64,000 nt of DNA from Aldehydirespirator sp965221605 (lineage in GTDB: Bacteria; Actinomycetota; Acidimicrobiia; Acidimicrobiales; Aldehydirespiratoraceae): contig CBDCSK010000014.1 in NCBI GenBank assembly GCA_965221605.1, positions 625,647 through 689,646 on the forward strand, given 5' to 3'. The notes beneath the pieces were generated by a model. It was not told the origin of the DNA. It did no database searches and saw only the letters and a list, made by a program, of their open reading frames with translations. Positions within the stretch are counted from its first letter, which is position 1; every line of letters starts with the position of its first letter. Of the stretch, positions 42,235-51,368 are shown piece after piece. Made by a program: the position numbers and the translations under genes.

Positions 42235-42254
42235 CCGCTTCCTTGGTCCTGTAG

Positions 42255-43370
42255 TTGACAGCCGCCCGGGAGGCTCCAGACCAGCGGTCCGGCGGACCCT
42301 CCGGCGCGGGACCAGGCCCAGGCGCAGGGTCGTCCGGCCCGGGCGCAGACCCAGACAGCGGACCCACCGGCGCGGGACCAGGCCCGGGCGCAGACCCAGG
42401 CAGCGGGTCGACCGGCGCGGGACCAGGCCCGGGCGCAGGGTCCTCCGGGGGCGGAGTCGGCCGCAGGCGGTCCAGGCGGCTCGGGGCGGCGATGATGCTG
42501 GTGTCGGGGCTGGGGTTCGGCGCCACCGGCGCCATCTCCCGCAGCATCGAGGCCGACTCCTGGCAGCTCGCCAGCTGGCGAAGCGGCCTCGGCGGCAGCG
42601 CCGTGCTGATCTACGTATGGGTGCGGGGCCGAGTCACCGGCTCGCAGTCCCGCCCGCGGCTCAGGGCGACCCTCGGTCCCCAGGGCCTGGTGCTGGTCGG
42701 GCTGTCAGGCCTGTCGATGATCGTCTACATCGACGCGCTGCAGCGGACCGAGGTCGCCAACGTCACCGTGATCTCGGCCACCGTCCCGTTCCTGGCCGCC
42801 GGGCTGGCATGGCTGATCCTGCGGGAGCGGCTGCGGCGCTCCACCGTGATCGCGGCCGTGGTCGCGCTGGGCGGCGTGACCCTGACGGTGGCCGGCAACC
42901 TCGGTCCCGGCGACCTCGACGGCAACCTGCGGGCCGTGATCCTGGCCTTGACGCTGGCCCTGCTGATCGTGCTGATCCGCCGCTTCGAGGGCGCCGACGC
43001 AGTGCTGGCGCTGGGCTCGGCCGGAGTGCTGCTGTTCGTGGTGGCCCTGGTGGTGGCGGACCCGCTGGGGGTGGCCACCGACCAGATGCCGATGCTGGTG
43101 TTCTTCGGGGCGGTGTTCGCGGTGTCGCTGGTGCTGTGGACCGAGGGCGTGCGGCTGATCCCGGCCGCGGAGGCCGGGCTGCTGGCGTCCAGCGAGACGC
43201 CGTTCTCGATCCTGCTGGCGTGGATCGTGCTGGCCGAGGCGCCGCCGCTGGTGACCGTGGCCGGCGGTCTGCTGGTGCTGGGCGCGGTGCTGGCCCACGC
43301 CGGGGCCGACCTGGCCGCCGACCGGGTCAGCCGGCCCTGGTTGCGCCCCCGGACCCGCCCTCGGATCTAG
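42255..43370 (+). CDS. EamA/DMT-family transporter with Gly-Pro-rich N-terminus
   Basis: About 371 residues if started at TTG 42255; a start closer to MMLVSGLGFGATGAISRSIE (about 42492) is possible. The first 75 residues are a low-complexity repeat (GAGPGPGADPGSGSTGAGPG). Ten hydrophobic helices follow, with two EamA repeats (LGGSAVLIYVWVRGRVTG; AEAGLLASSETPFSILLAWI). DMT transporters export or import small metabolites. Substrate cannot be inferred. Confidence 0.85.
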   Translation: MTAAREAPDQRSGGPSGAGPGPGAGSSGPGADPDSGPTGAGPGPGADPGSGSTGAGPGPGAGSSGGGVGRRRSRRLGAAMMLVSGLGFGATGAISRSIEADSWQLASWRSGLGGSAVLIYVWVRGRVTGSQSRPRLRATLGPQGLVLVGLSGLSMIVYIDALQRTEVANVTVISATVPFLAAGLAWLILRERLRRSTVIAAVVALGGVTLTVAGNLGPGDLDGNLRAVILALTLALLIVLIRRFEGADAVLALGSAGVLLFVVALVVADPLGVATDQMPMLVFFGAVFAVSLVLWTEGVRLIPAAEAGLLASSETPFSILLAWIVLAEAPPLVTVAGGLLVLGAVLAHAGADLAADRVSRPWLRPRTRPRI

Positions 43371-43396
43371 AAGTCGGGCTCGCTCACGCCCCGGTG

Positions 43397-44068
43397 TCAG
43401 CCATCCTCTGCGGGCTCGGGGGGCGGGGGACGGAAGAAGAGCAGGAGCTGGGCCGCGCCGGCGCCGACGCCCAGCAGCAGGGCGATCCAGAGGCCGGTCC
43501 AGCCGTCGAGACGGTGGACGATCTCAAGTTCGGCGTCGAGGGATATCCGGCCGGGGCCGAGAATGGCCGAGACCAGGCTCATCACGGCGATCAGGGCCAC
43601 GTACTCCCAGCCCTCGCCGGTGATCATGAAGCCCCTGCCGCGGTGGACGGTCCAGAACGCCACCACCATCAGGGCGATCAGCCCGGCGGCGGCGAGCTGC
43701 GTGAGCAGGCCCAGGACGAGCAGCACGCCCACACCCATCTCGGTGCTGGCGGCCAGGGCGGCGTGGACCTTGCCGGGGCGCATCCCCATCGACTCGAACC
43801 AGCGGCCGGTGCCGGCGATCCTGCCGCCCCGGAACGCCTTGTTGTAGCCGTGGACGAAGATCATCATCCCCAGCGCGGCCCGCAGGATCAGCACGGCGAC
43901 ATCAAGCACCCTGGCCGAGTCGGGCTTGACGCTGACCCCGTCGCCGTAGACGATCCGGACGGCCTCATCGCCACTCCACGGGTCATACAGCGCCGCGGCC
44001 AGCACCAGGCCGAGGATCGTGAGCGCCGTGAGCGTTCTGATGACGATGTCGGCTGTGCGCTTGCTCAC
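43397..44068 (-). CDS. DoxX-family membrane protein
   Basis: 223 residues from GTG 44068, with GGAGGTCACC immediately upstream. Four main hydrophobic helices. The DoxX signature AALGMMIFVHGYNKAFRGG, then MGMRPGKVHAALAASTEMGV, is clear. Related proteins take part in quinone-linked redox or thiosulfate metabolism, but most are unassigned. The C-terminus is Pro-rich (FFRPPPPEPAEDG). Confidence 0.85.
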   Translation of the reverse strand: MSKRTADIVIRTLTALTILGLVLAAALYDPWSGDEAVRIVYGDGVSVKPDSARVLDVAVLILRAALGMMIFVHGYNKAFRGGRIAGTGRWFESMGMRPGKVHAALAASTEMGVGVLLVLGLLTQLAAAGLIALMVVAFWTVHRGRGFMITGEGWEYVALIAVMSLVSAILGPGRISLDAELEIVHRLDGWTGLWIALLLGVGAGAAQLLLFFRPPPPEPAEDG

Positions 44069-44242
44069 GGTGACCTCCGGGTTGTGCGTCGGCAGGCTGC
44101 GGACGGTGCGAGTGTAGGCACGGTGCCCTGACCCGTCACCGGCGCGATCCCCCACCACCGTTCAGCGTGCCGGCATCGGCTGGGGCATCGGCTCGGCCGG
44201 GGGGCCGGGGTGGTGAGGGCGACCTGGCCGACAGGCGGGGAG

Positions 44243-44440
44243 CCGCCACGCCAAGTCCGCGCAGAACGATCGGTACGACGGGAAACCGGCCGATGGCCGG
44301 CGCCCACATCCACCGGGCTGCCACGCCAAGTCCGCGCAGAGCGACCGGTACGACGGGAGACCGGCCGATGGCCCGCGTCCACACCCACCAGGCCGCCACG
44401 CCAAGTCCGCGCAGAACGACCGGTACGACGGGCGGGGAGT
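44243..44440. repeat. 75-bp tandem repeat, three copies
   Basis: CCACGCCAAGTCCGCGCAGA starts at 44246, 44321 and 44396, exactly 75 bp apart, with ACCGGCCGATGG between. The unit length keeps open frames alive but no gene is supported. It fills the gap between divergent doxX and the thiolase-like gene, so it may hold promoter elements. Confidence 0.8.
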
Positions 44441-44453
44441 AGACATTCAGTCC

Positions 44454-45797
44454 GTGGGTGCCGACGTGAGCGTGGCGGTAGTGGCGGTGGCCCGGACCGC
44501 GGTGCGGCCGGTGGACGGTGAGCTGGCCGGATGGAACCCGGTGGAGCTGGCCGGGGTGGTGGGCCGGGAGGCGCTGGAACGTGCCCGACTCTCGGCGGAA
44601 GACTTGGACGAGGTGGTGGTGGGCTGCGCCGACCCGGTGGGAGCTTGCGGGGCCGACGCGGCCCGGGCGATCGTGCTGGCCGCCGGCTGGCCGGTGACCA
44701 TCGGCGGGGTGGTGGTGGACCGGGGCGAGACCAGCGGGATGGCTGCGGTGCAGGCCGCGGCGGCCGCCATCCGGGCCGGGCAGGCCCGCACCGTGCTGGT
44801 GATCGGGCTGGGCCTGTGCTCGGTGGTACCGCCGGGCGCGTCCGCCCTCAACCGCACCTACGGCGCGCCCTGGGGTGGGGTGGCCGAACGATTCGCCGAG
44901 GCGGGCGGGCTGCTGCCCGCGCCCCGGCTGTCGGAGCGGGCCGCGGAAGCCGCCGGCATGGGACGAGCCGAGCTCGACGCCGCGGCCGAGGAGTCCCGGA
45001 GACGGCGGACAGAGGCGGCCGATGAGCCCCAGCAGCGGAGCAGAGCGACCGAGAAGTCCCGGCAGCGGGTGCAGGCGAGCGTGAGCCGGGCTGTGGTGGC
45101 GGTGGCGGCCCGACCGGGCGACGCCGCAGCACGGGGCGTGTACCCGGGCGACCCGGTGGCCGTCGACGCGGTGCGCGACTGGGGTGACGCTGCCGAGCTG
45201 CCCCCTGCCTTCGACGACGAGGGGCTCTTGACTGCCGCCACCCTCGCTCCCCCAGCCGACGCTGTGGCCGCCGTGCTGCTGCAAGCGGCCGGGGACCGGG
45301 CCGGACCGCAGAGCGAGTCGTTCGGCACGCCCCCGACCGGGACGGCGACTGCGCCTGCGGGCGCCAGCACGGCCGAGACGGTGACCCCATCGCGAAGCGA
45401 CCGCGGTTCCGGGGAGGCTTGGGGACACGGCACGGCGCTGGCGACGGTGGCCGGGATGGGTCGGGCGGCGGGCGACCCGTTCGATCCGATCGGCGGTGTG
45501 GCGGTGGCGGTGGGCCGGGCGCTGGCCGAGACCGGGACCGAGCTCGACACGGTGGACGACATCGCCATCGCCGAGCAGGACGCGGCCACGGTTGGGCTGG
45601 TGGCACAGGCCCTCGACGTCGACGAGTCAAGCATCAACCGGGTCGGCGGGGCGGTGGCCACCGGCAACGCGGCGGCGGCCGAGGAGCTGCGCCTCATCAC
45701 CGACGGGCTGGCCGGATCGGGCACGGGTCGGCTGCTGCTCACCATCAGCGCGGGCCCTACCGGCTCGGCCGCCATCGTGTGGAACAAGTATATTTAG
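44454..45797 (+). CDS. Thiolase-fold protein lacking catalytic residues
   Basis: 447 residues from GTG 44454. The thiolase pattern is recognisable: VARTAVRPVDGELAGWNPVE, LAGVVGREALERARLSAEDL, and a C-terminal SSINRVGGAVATGNAAAAEE. The nucleophile loop, normally C-S-S-G, reads DRGETSGMAAVQ. The GHP histidine motif reads TGNAAA. The final Cys motif is TISAGPTGSAA. All three catalytic features are absent. A Gln/Arg-rich insertion lies at about 180-205. It is unlikely to be an active thiolase; a structural partner or a binding protein is possible. Confidence 0.75.
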   Translation: MGADVSVAVVAVARTAVRPVDGELAGWNPVELAGVVGREALERARLSAEDLDEVVVGCADPVGACGADAARAIVLAAGWPVTIGGVVVDRGETSGMAAVQAAAAAIRAGQARTVLVIGLGLCSVVPPGASALNRTYGAPWGGVAERFAEAGGLLPAPRLSERAAEAAGMGRAELDAAAEESRRRRTEAADEPQQRSRATEKSRQRVQASVSRAVVAVAARPGDAAARGVYPGDPVAVDAVRDWGDAAELPPAFDDEGLLTAATLAPPADAVAAVLLQAAGDRAGPQSESFGTPPTGTATAPAGASTAETVTPSRSDRGSGEAWGHGTALATVAGMGRAAGDPFDPIGGVAVAVGRALAETGTELDTVDDIAIAEQDAATVGLVAQALDVDESSINRVGGAVATGNAAAAEELRLITDGLAGSGTGRLLLTISAGPTGSAAIVWNKYI

Positions 45798-45845
45798 ATG
45801 AACTTCATGTTGTTTATGTCATAGCGGCCTGTTACGGTGGCTCCC

Positions 45846-46193
45846 ATGGAAACCGAAGTCCTCGCCACACTGCTGGGAGTTGCGCTCGCCGCTCTCGTCG
45901 CAGCATGCGGCGCAGGCTTCCGATTGGTCAATCGCCGTCTCGACAGGCTTGAGGACAAGGTTGATCGGCTCGAGGCGAAGGTGGACAACCTGATCATGGC
46001 CTTGGCCCGCGCCGGCATCCTGGTCGATCCCCTCTTTGGCGCGCCCGAACCATCGCCCCCCGCGGCCGGTTCGCCGTCACCCGCACAACCGCCAGCCCGG
46101 TCACCGCCGCCCGAGCCGTTCGGGCCCTCGCCGGGGCAACCGGACCAAGCCCCGCCGGCCGACCCGCTTGGGCCCACGACTGCGTCCGCCTGA
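45846..46193 (+). CDS. Small membrane protein with short coiled coil and Pro-rich tail
   Basis: 115 residues starting METEVLATLLGVALAALVAA. One transmembrane helix, then RLDRLEDKVDRLEAKVDNLI as a four-heptad coiled coil, then a Pro/Ser/Ala-rich tail. Layout resembles the coiled-coil genes at 8480 and 19148, but sequence similarity is limited to the heptad type. No clear Shine-Dalgarno sequence. Confidence 0.65.
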   Translation: METEVLATLLGVALAALVAACGAGFRLVNRRLDRLEDKVDRLEAKVDNLIMALARAGILVDPLFGAPEPSPPAAGSPSPAQPPARSPPPEPFGPSPGQPDQAPPADPLGPTTASA

Positions 46194-46273
46194 CGTGGCG
46201 GGCCCGGGCATCACCGGGCCGTGGCGTAGCATCAGAGTTGTCGGGATCGTCCGCAGGCGGGAGGCCGTCACAG

Positions 46274-46600
46274 ATGCAGCGGGAGAGGGCTGTCAACCTC
46301 GGGTTGCTGGTGCTGGCGCTGGGCGGCGTGGTGCTGGGTGCCGTCCTGGCCGACGTCGTGAAGGTCCTGATCGCGGTGGTGATCGCCTACTCGGTGTTGC
46401 GCCTGGGGCTGGCCATGCTGCGCAACCTGGCCCGACCGCTGCCGGAGCCGCCCGACCCGGGCATCCTGCGCAAGGTCAAGATCGAGTACCGCTGCGCCAT
46501 CTGCGGTGCCGAGGTGCGCATGACCGTCGCCCCCGACGAGGACCCCGAACCGCCTCGCCACTGCCAGGACGAGATGGACCTCGTCACTCCCATCGAGTAG
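46274..46600 (+). CDS. Small membrane protein with C-terminal zinc-ribbon-like motif
   Basis: 108 residues from ATG 46274 with GGGAGG nine bases upstream. Two hydrophobic helices (AVNLGLLVLALGGVVLGAVL; VLIAVVIAYSVLRLGLAM) precede a cytoplasmic domain with CAICGAEV and a distal HC (RHCQDEMDLV). This could bind a metal through CxxC-x(n)-HC. Such short proteins occur widely in Actinomycetota; function unknown. Confidence 0.75.
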   Translation: MQRERAVNLGLLVLALGGVVLGAVLADVVKVLIAVVIAYSVLRLGLAMLRNLARPLPEPPDPGILRKVKIEYRCAICGAEVRMTVAPDEDPEPPRHCQDEMDLVTPIE

Positions 46601-46697
46601 GTACGCCCTGCCCGACCCGAGTTATCCACAGGGTGTGGGCAAAGTTGGGGGAAATTACAAAGATGTGATCGTGGGGTGCCGGTTCAGCCGTACCGGT

Positions 46698-46979
46698 TCA
46701 GCGGTACTGCGTGGCGGTGATGATCCCGGCCAGGATCAGGCCGAGCCCCCCAAGGAGCACCACGTTCGACGTGTCCCAGATCACACCCAGATAGTTGACG
46801 ATGATCAACGCCACGCCCAGACCGAGCAAGCCGAACATCAGGATCGGCACCCAGATCGGGCTCGGATCCTGCACATCGAACCCGGTGTGGGTCTTGGTGT
46901 CCGGCTTGTAGTTGTCGGGGCGGGTGCCCTTGGCCGTCACACGGCCGGCCGGCACACGGCGCTTGGTGGGTCTCGGCAT
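46698..46979 (-). CDS. crgA: CrgA-type cell division protein
   Basis: 93 residues: MPRPTKRRVPAGRVTAKGTR, then NPIWVPILMFG-like SPIWVPILMFGLLGLGVALI and VNYLGVIWDTSNVVLLGGLG. Two transmembrane helices and the conserved IVNYL motif match CrgA, an actinobacterial divisome protein that interacts with FtsZ/FtsI and controls septation. Length is normal. This is the best lineage marker in the window. Confidence 0.9.
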   Translation of the reverse strand: MPRPTKRRVPAGRVTAKGTRPDNYKPDTKTHTGFDVQDPSPIWVPILMFGLLGLGVALIIVNYLGVIWDTSNVVLLGGLGLILAGIITATQYR

Positions 46980-46997
46980 GGCCCCGAGGATAGAGGG

Positions 46998-47825
46998 TTA
47001 GAAGCGGCCCAGCAGGAAGTTGGCCGGGTCGGTGGCCGCCGGATACGACCCCGTGACTCCCGAACTGATGTAGCCGGCGTCGCTGATCAACGTCACCCCG
47101 GTGATGTGCGCGGCGGCGTCGCTGCACAGGAACAGCAGCGGGTAGGCCTGCTCCATCGGCGTGGACGCCTCCACGCCCGCGTCGGACCGGTAGTCGGCGC
47201 CGAAGGTCAGCCACAGATCCCGGTTGGCCTCGGCCAGCGGGGTCACCGTCGGGCCGGGGCAGATGGCGTTGATGCGGACCCCCCGCCGCAGCAGCGGGTA
47301 GGCCTGGGTGGCCACGTAGGCGCACACCGCCTGCTTGGTGTGGAAGTAGTCGGCCTTGCGATGGTCGACGAACCAGGCCGCGGCCTCGTCGAAGTCGGCG
47401 ATGGCCAGCACCTCGGAGAACTCCTCCAGGTTCGTCTCCCAGCCCAGGCCCGCCGCCGACGAGATGAAGCCGATCGACGACCCCGCAGCCAGCATCCCGG
47501 CACCGAGCATGCGGTCGATCAGGTGGCGGTGGCCCACGAAGTTGATCCGCTCGAGACCCGGCGTGCCGTCGGCCACGCCGGCGCAGGCCAGCAGGGCGTG
47601 CACCGGCCCGCCGCAGCCGTCCACCGCGGCCTCGATTGAGGCCTGCGACGCCAAGTCCAGCCCGATGGCGGTCACGCCGGCCAGGGTCACCTCGGCCCGG
47701 TCCATCACCACCACGTCGGCACCCAGATCGAGGGCCAGCTCGGCCGCGGCCGCGCCCATCCCGGTGGCGCCGCCCACCACCAGCACCCGCCTGCCGTCGA
47801 AGCGGAACGCGTCAAACAACGTCAT
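46998..47825 (-). CDS. Short-chain dehydrogenase/reductase
   Basis: 275 residues. Cofactor loop VVGGATGMGAAAAELALDLG, ACAGVAD, catalytic Ser in ISSAAG (residue 122-123), Tyr160 and Lys164 in YFHTKQAV, and RINAICPGPTVTPL. It resembles the 3-alpha-hydroxysteroid dehydrogenase-like SDR group with a long insert after the Ser. It is divergent from the P450 gene with only 38 bp between starts, so they probably share a control region and perhaps a pathway. Confidence 0.85.
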   Translation of the reverse strand: MTLFDAFRFDGRRVLVVGGATGMGAAAAELALDLGADVVVMDRAEVTLAGVTAIGLDLASQASIEAAVDGCGGPVHALLACAGVADGTPGLERINFVGHRHLIDRMLGAGMLAAGSSIGFISSAAGLGWETNLEEFSEVLAIADFDEAAAWFVDHRKADYFHTKQAVCAYVATQAYPLLRRGVRINAICPGPTVTPLAEANRDLWLTFGADYRSDAGVEASTPMEQAYPLLFLCSDAAAHITGVTLISDAGYISSGVTGSYPAATDPANFLLGRF

Positions 47826-47863
47826 TGCGAGGACCAGCCCTCCTGCCTAGCGTGACCGGGGCA

Positions 47864-49081
47864 ATGTCTACCATCCAAGCAGCCGTCGACTCCGACCCGT
47901 ACTACGACCCGTTCGACTTCGAGATCGACGCCGACCCGTACCCCACCTGGAAGCGGCTGCGCGACGAGGCGCCGCTGTACCGCAACGAGCGCTACGACTT
48001 CTACGCCCTCAGCCGGTTCGACGACGTGGCCGCGGCCTTCAAGGACTGGCGGACCTACAGCTCGGCCAGGGGCACCGTCCTCGAGATCATCAAGAGCGGC
48101 ATGGACGTCCCGCCGGGCTTCATGATCTTCGAGGACCCGCCGGTCCACGACTACCACCGGGGCCTGGTGTCGCGGGTGTTCACCCCCAAGAAGATGAACG
48201 CCCTGGAGTCCAAGCTGCGGGACTTCTGCGCCCGCAGCCTCGACCCGCATGTGGGCACCGGCCGCTTCGACTTCATCGCCGACCTGGGCGCGCAGGTGCC
48301 GATGCGGGCCATCGGCATGCTCCTCGGCATCCCCGAGCAGGACCAGACCACCCTGCGGGACCTGGTCGACGAGACCATCAAGCTCGACGACGGCACCATG
48401 CCCGAGTTCTCCTACGAGACCCCGGGCGACGTGAACTCGGCCGACTTCCTCCGCGGGTACATCAGCTGGCGGACCGACAACCCCGCCGACGACCTGATGA
48501 CCGAGCTCATCCACGCAGAGTTCGAGGACGAGACCGGAACGGTCCGCCGGCTCACCCGCCGCGAGATCATGAACTTCATCTCGCTCCTCAACGGGGCCGG
48601 CAACGAGACCACCACCCGGCTCATCGGCTGGACCGGCAAGGTGCTGGCCGAGCACCCCGACCAGCGCCGGGCCCTGGTCGAGGACCGGGGGCTCATCCCG
48701 GCCGCCATCGAGGAGATCCTGCGCTACGAGACGCCCTCCCCCGTCCAAGCCCGCTGGGTGACCGCCGAGGTCGAGCACCACGGCCAGACCGTGTCCCCGG
48801 ACTCCGTCATGCTGCTGCTCAACGGGGCCGCCAACCGCGACGACCGCAAGTTCGCCGACGGCGACGCCTTCGACATCGGTCGCACCATCGACTTCCACCT
48901 GGCCTTCGGCTACGGCATCCACTTCTGCCTGGGCGCGGCGCTGGCCCGCATCGAGGGGCGGATCGCGCTCGACGAGGTGCTCAAACGCTGGCCCACCTGG
49001 GACGTCGACTGGGACAACGCGGTGCAGGCCCGCACGTCCACGGTGCGGGGCTGGGAGAGCCTGCCCGTCCTCACCGGCTGA
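47864..49081 (+). CDS. Cytochrome P450
   Basis: 405 residues from ATG 47864. Heme loop LAFGYGIHFCLGAALAR with the ligand Cys at about 352, I-helix LLNGAGNETTTRLIGW (oxygen-activation AGNETT), and K-helix EEILRYETPSPVQ with ExxR. It falls in the soluble bacterial type that uses ferredoxin; no ferredoxin gene is next to it. Substrate unknown; steroid or fatty-acid oxidation would fit the neighbouring SDR. Confidence 0.9.
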   Translation: MSTIQAAVDSDPYYDPFDFEIDADPYPTWKRLRDEAPLYRNERYDFYALSRFDDVAAAFKDWRTYSSARGTVLEIIKSGMDVPPGFMIFEDPPVHDYHRGLVSRVFTPKKMNALESKLRDFCARSLDPHVGTGRFDFIADLGAQVPMRAIGMLLGIPEQDQTTLRDLVDETIKLDDGTMPEFSYETPGDVNSADFLRGYISWRTDNPADDLMTELIHAEFEDETGTVRRLTRREIMNFISLLNGAGNETTTRLIGWTGKVLAEHPDQRRALVEDRGLIPAAIEEILRYETPSPVQARWVTAEVEHHGQTVSPDSVMLLLNGAANRDDRKFADGDAFDIGRTIDFHLAFGYGIHFCLGAALARIEGRIALDEVLKRWPTWDVDWDNAVQARTSTVRGWESLPVLTG

Positions 49082-49091
49082 CCCCGGGGGA

Positions 49092-49655
49092 CTACTCGAA
49101 GTTCTCCCAGTAGCGCGACGGGACCGGGCCCCGCTGGCCGTGGTACTTCGAACCCAGCTCCCCCGACCCGTAGGGCGTGTCGGCCGGAGTGGTCATCCGC
49201 TGGAAGCTGATCTGGCCGATGCGCATCCCCGGGTACAGCGTGATCGGCAGGTTGGCCACGTTGGACAGCTCCAGGGTGAGCTGGCCGTCGAAGCCGGGAT
49301 CGACGAAGCCGGCCGTCGAGTGGATCAGCAGGCCCAGGCGGCCCAGCGACGACTTGCCCTCGAGGCGGGCCACCAGGTCGTCGGGCAGGGCCACCCGCTC
49401 CAGCGTCGCCCCCAGCACGAACTCGCCCGGATGCAGGATGAACGGGTCGTCGGCGCGGGCCTCCACCAGCGTCGTGAGCTCCGACAGGTCCCGCTTGACG
49501 TCGATGTGGCCCAGGGTGTGGTTGCGGAACACCCGGAAGCTGCTGCCGAGGCGCAGGTCCACCGACGACGGCTGCACCGCGCCCTCGTCCAGGGGGTCGA
49601 TCACGATGCGCCCGGCGTCGAGCGCCTCACGGATCGAACGGTCCGACAGGATCAC
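49092..49655 (-). CDS. dcd: dCTP deaminase
   Basis: 187 residues, the usual length. MILSDRSIREALDAGRIVID and QPSSVDLRLGSSFRVF at the N-terminus. GKSSLGRLGLLIHSTAGFVD, then PGFDGQLTLELSN, is the active site and nucleotide-binding part. The HSTAGFVDPGF sequence and C-terminal GSKYHGQRGP suit the actinobacterial bifunctional type that also hydrolyses dUTP, so product may be dUMP directly. Confidence 0.95.
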   Translation of the reverse strand: MILSDRSIREALDAGRIVIDPLDEGAVQPSSVDLRLGSSFRVFRNHTLGHIDVKRDLSELTTLVEARADDPFILHPGEFVLGATLERVALPDDLVARLEGKSSLGRLGLLIHSTAGFVDPGFDGQLTLELSNVANLPITLYPGMRIGQISFQRMTTPADTPYGSGELGSKYHGQRGPVPSRYWENFE

Positions 49656-49708
49656 CGCGCCGCGCCCCTCCCGGCGCCGCAGCCGGCACCGGCCGGGTCA
49701 CCGTCCCT

Positions 49709-49836
49709 AGATTTCTCGGGAGCATGGCGGGGGCTATGCGACACCCAACACTCCCGAGAACCAAGCGAGGGCGGCGCCACCGATTCTCGGGAGAGCGCCT
49801 GGGCCTCCACGACACCCAAGACTCCCGAGAACCAGC
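49709..49836. repeat. Two TCTCGGGAG hairpins
   Basis: TTCTCGGGAG and ACTCCCGAGAA occur twice as inverted pairs, at about 49713-49760 and 49783-49832, with similar spacers (CGACACCCAA-ACTCCCGAG). Same family as the array at 62512 and the copy at 41496. They lie between dcd and the aminotransferase. Confidence 0.75.
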
Positions 49837-50006
49837 CAGGGGAAGCGCAGGGGAGCCCACCCCCGGCCGTCGGGCTGCTCGATCCGGAGTCCATGCCAGG
49901 AGCGTACGACAGCGCGCCGGCCGATGGCCCGCCGGCTCTGCCGAAGCGTGCTCCCGGGGTGACAAATGTCACTTGATCGCCCTATCCGGGCTGTTAGTTT
50001 CGGTCG

Positions 50007-51272
50007 ATGGACTTCCGCCGGATAAACGGCCTTCCTCCCTACGTCTTCACGATCATCAACGACCTGAAGATCCAGCTCCGCCACGACGGCGCCGACATCA
50101 TCGACCTCGGGTTCGGCAACCCCGACCTGCCGTCGCCCGACATCGCCGTCGACAAGCTGTGCGAGGCGGCCCGCAACCCCCGCAACCACCGCTACTCGTC
50201 CAGCCGGGGCCTGCCCGCCCTGCGCCGCAACATCGCCGCCCTGTACCGGAGCCGTTTCGGGGTGCAGCTCGACCCCGACACCCAGGTCATCAACACCATC
50301 GGCGCCAAGGAGGGGTTCAGCCACCTCATGTGGGTGCTGCTCCAGCCCGGCGACACCTGCCTGGTGCCCACCCCCAGCTACCCGATCCACATCTACGGGC
50401 CGCTGTTCGCCGGCGCCCAGATCCGGGAGGTGCCCCTGGCCGGCGGCGACGAGTTCGTCAACCGCATGCAGCTGGCGTGGCACTACAGCCGGCCCAAGCC
50501 CCGGGTGGCGGTGATCTCGTTCCCGCACAACCCCACCACCACCTGCGTCGACCTCGACTTCATGCAGAAGGTGGTCGACTGGGCCCGCGAGCACGACATG
50601 CTGATCGTGCACGACAACGCCTACGCCGATCTGGGCTTCGACGGCTACCAGCCGCCGTCGATCCTGCAGGTGGACGGGGCCGCCGAGTGCGCGGTGGAGT
50701 TCTACTCGTGCACCAAGTCGTTCTCGATGGCCGGGTGGCGGATGGCGTTCATGCTGGGCAACGCCGAGGTGGTGTCGGCCCTGGCCAAGCTGAAGAGCTA
50801 CCTCGACTACGGGTCGTTCCAGCCGATCCAGATCGCGGCCGCGGTCACGCTGCGGGAGCAGCCCGACTACCCCCTGGAGGCGTGCGCGGTGTACCAGCGC
50901 CGGCGCGACGCCCTATGCGAGGGCCTCAACCGCATCGGCTGGGAGGTCGAGCCGCCCAGGGGGACCATGTTCGTGTGGGCGAGGATCCCCGAGCCGTACC
51001 GGCACATGGACTCCATCGAGTTCGCGTCCAAGCTGGTGCGGGAGGCCCACGTGGCGGTGTCGCCCGGTGTGGGGTTCGGGCCCGGCGGCGAGGGCCACGT
51101 GCGGTTCGCGCTGATCGAGAACCGCCAGCGCATCGGTCAGGGGATCCGCAACCTGCGGCGCTGCCTGCCCGAGCTGGAACCCACCGCCGGGGCCGGGGCC
51201 GCTGCCGACAAGGCTGGTGCGGAGAAGGCTGGTGCGGAGAAGGCTGGTGCGGAGAACGCCACCGCCGCCTGA
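50007..51272 (+). CDS. Class I/II aminotransferase, AlaC type
   Basis: 421 residues. MDFRRINGLPPYVFTIINDL at the start, IDLGFGNPDLPSPDIAVDKL, VPTPSYPIHIYGPLFAG, FPHNPTTTCVDLDFMQKVVD, and the PLP Lys in YSCTKSFSMAGWRMAF. This pattern is typical of AlaC/YfdZ alanine or glutamate-pyruvate aminotransferases. The last 20 residues are a repeat (AEKAGAEKAGAEKAGAE) created by a 15-bp DNA repeat and are unlikely to matter for activity. Confidence 0.9.
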   Translation: MDFRRINGLPPYVFTIINDLKIQLRHDGADIIDLGFGNPDLPSPDIAVDKLCEAARNPRNHRYSSSRGLPALRRNIAALYRSRFGVQLDPDTQVINTIGAKEGFSHLMWVLLQPGDTCLVPTPSYPIHIYGPLFAGAQIREVPLAGGDEFVNRMQLAWHYSRPKPRVAVISFPHNPTTTCVDLDFMQKVVDWAREHDMLIVHDNAYADLGFDGYQPPSILQVDGAAECAVEFYSCTKSFSMAGWRMAFMLGNAEVVSALAKLKSYLDYGSFQPIQIAAAVTLREQPDYPLEACAVYQRRRDALCEGLNRIGWEVEPPRGTMFVWARIPEPYRHMDSIEFASKLVREAHVAVSPGVGFGPGGEGHVRFALIENRQRIGQGIRNLRRCLPELEPTAGAGAAADKAGAEKAGAEKAGAENATAA

Positions 51273-51283
51273 GCCGGTCCCAC

Positions 51284-51337
51284 CCGAAATTGATGACGAA
51301 ACCGCCCCTATAGGCACACAAACCGCATCAATTTCGG
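51284..51337. repeat. Perfect 12-bp inverted repeat after the aminotransferase
   Basis: CCGAAATTGATG (51284-51295) is complemented exactly by CATCAATTTCGG (51326-51337) around 30 bases. No T-run follows. It may act as a terminator or REP-like element. Different in sequence from the TCTCGGGA family. Confidence 0.7.
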
Positions 51338-51368
51338 CGACGGGGGCTGGTCGGGGTATAACGGCGCG

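Noticed and set aside
39676..42254. Long open frames antisense to the deacylase and msrA
   Set aside because: High GC keeps all frames open. They have low-complexity composition and no domain, whereas the sense frames have full motif sets.
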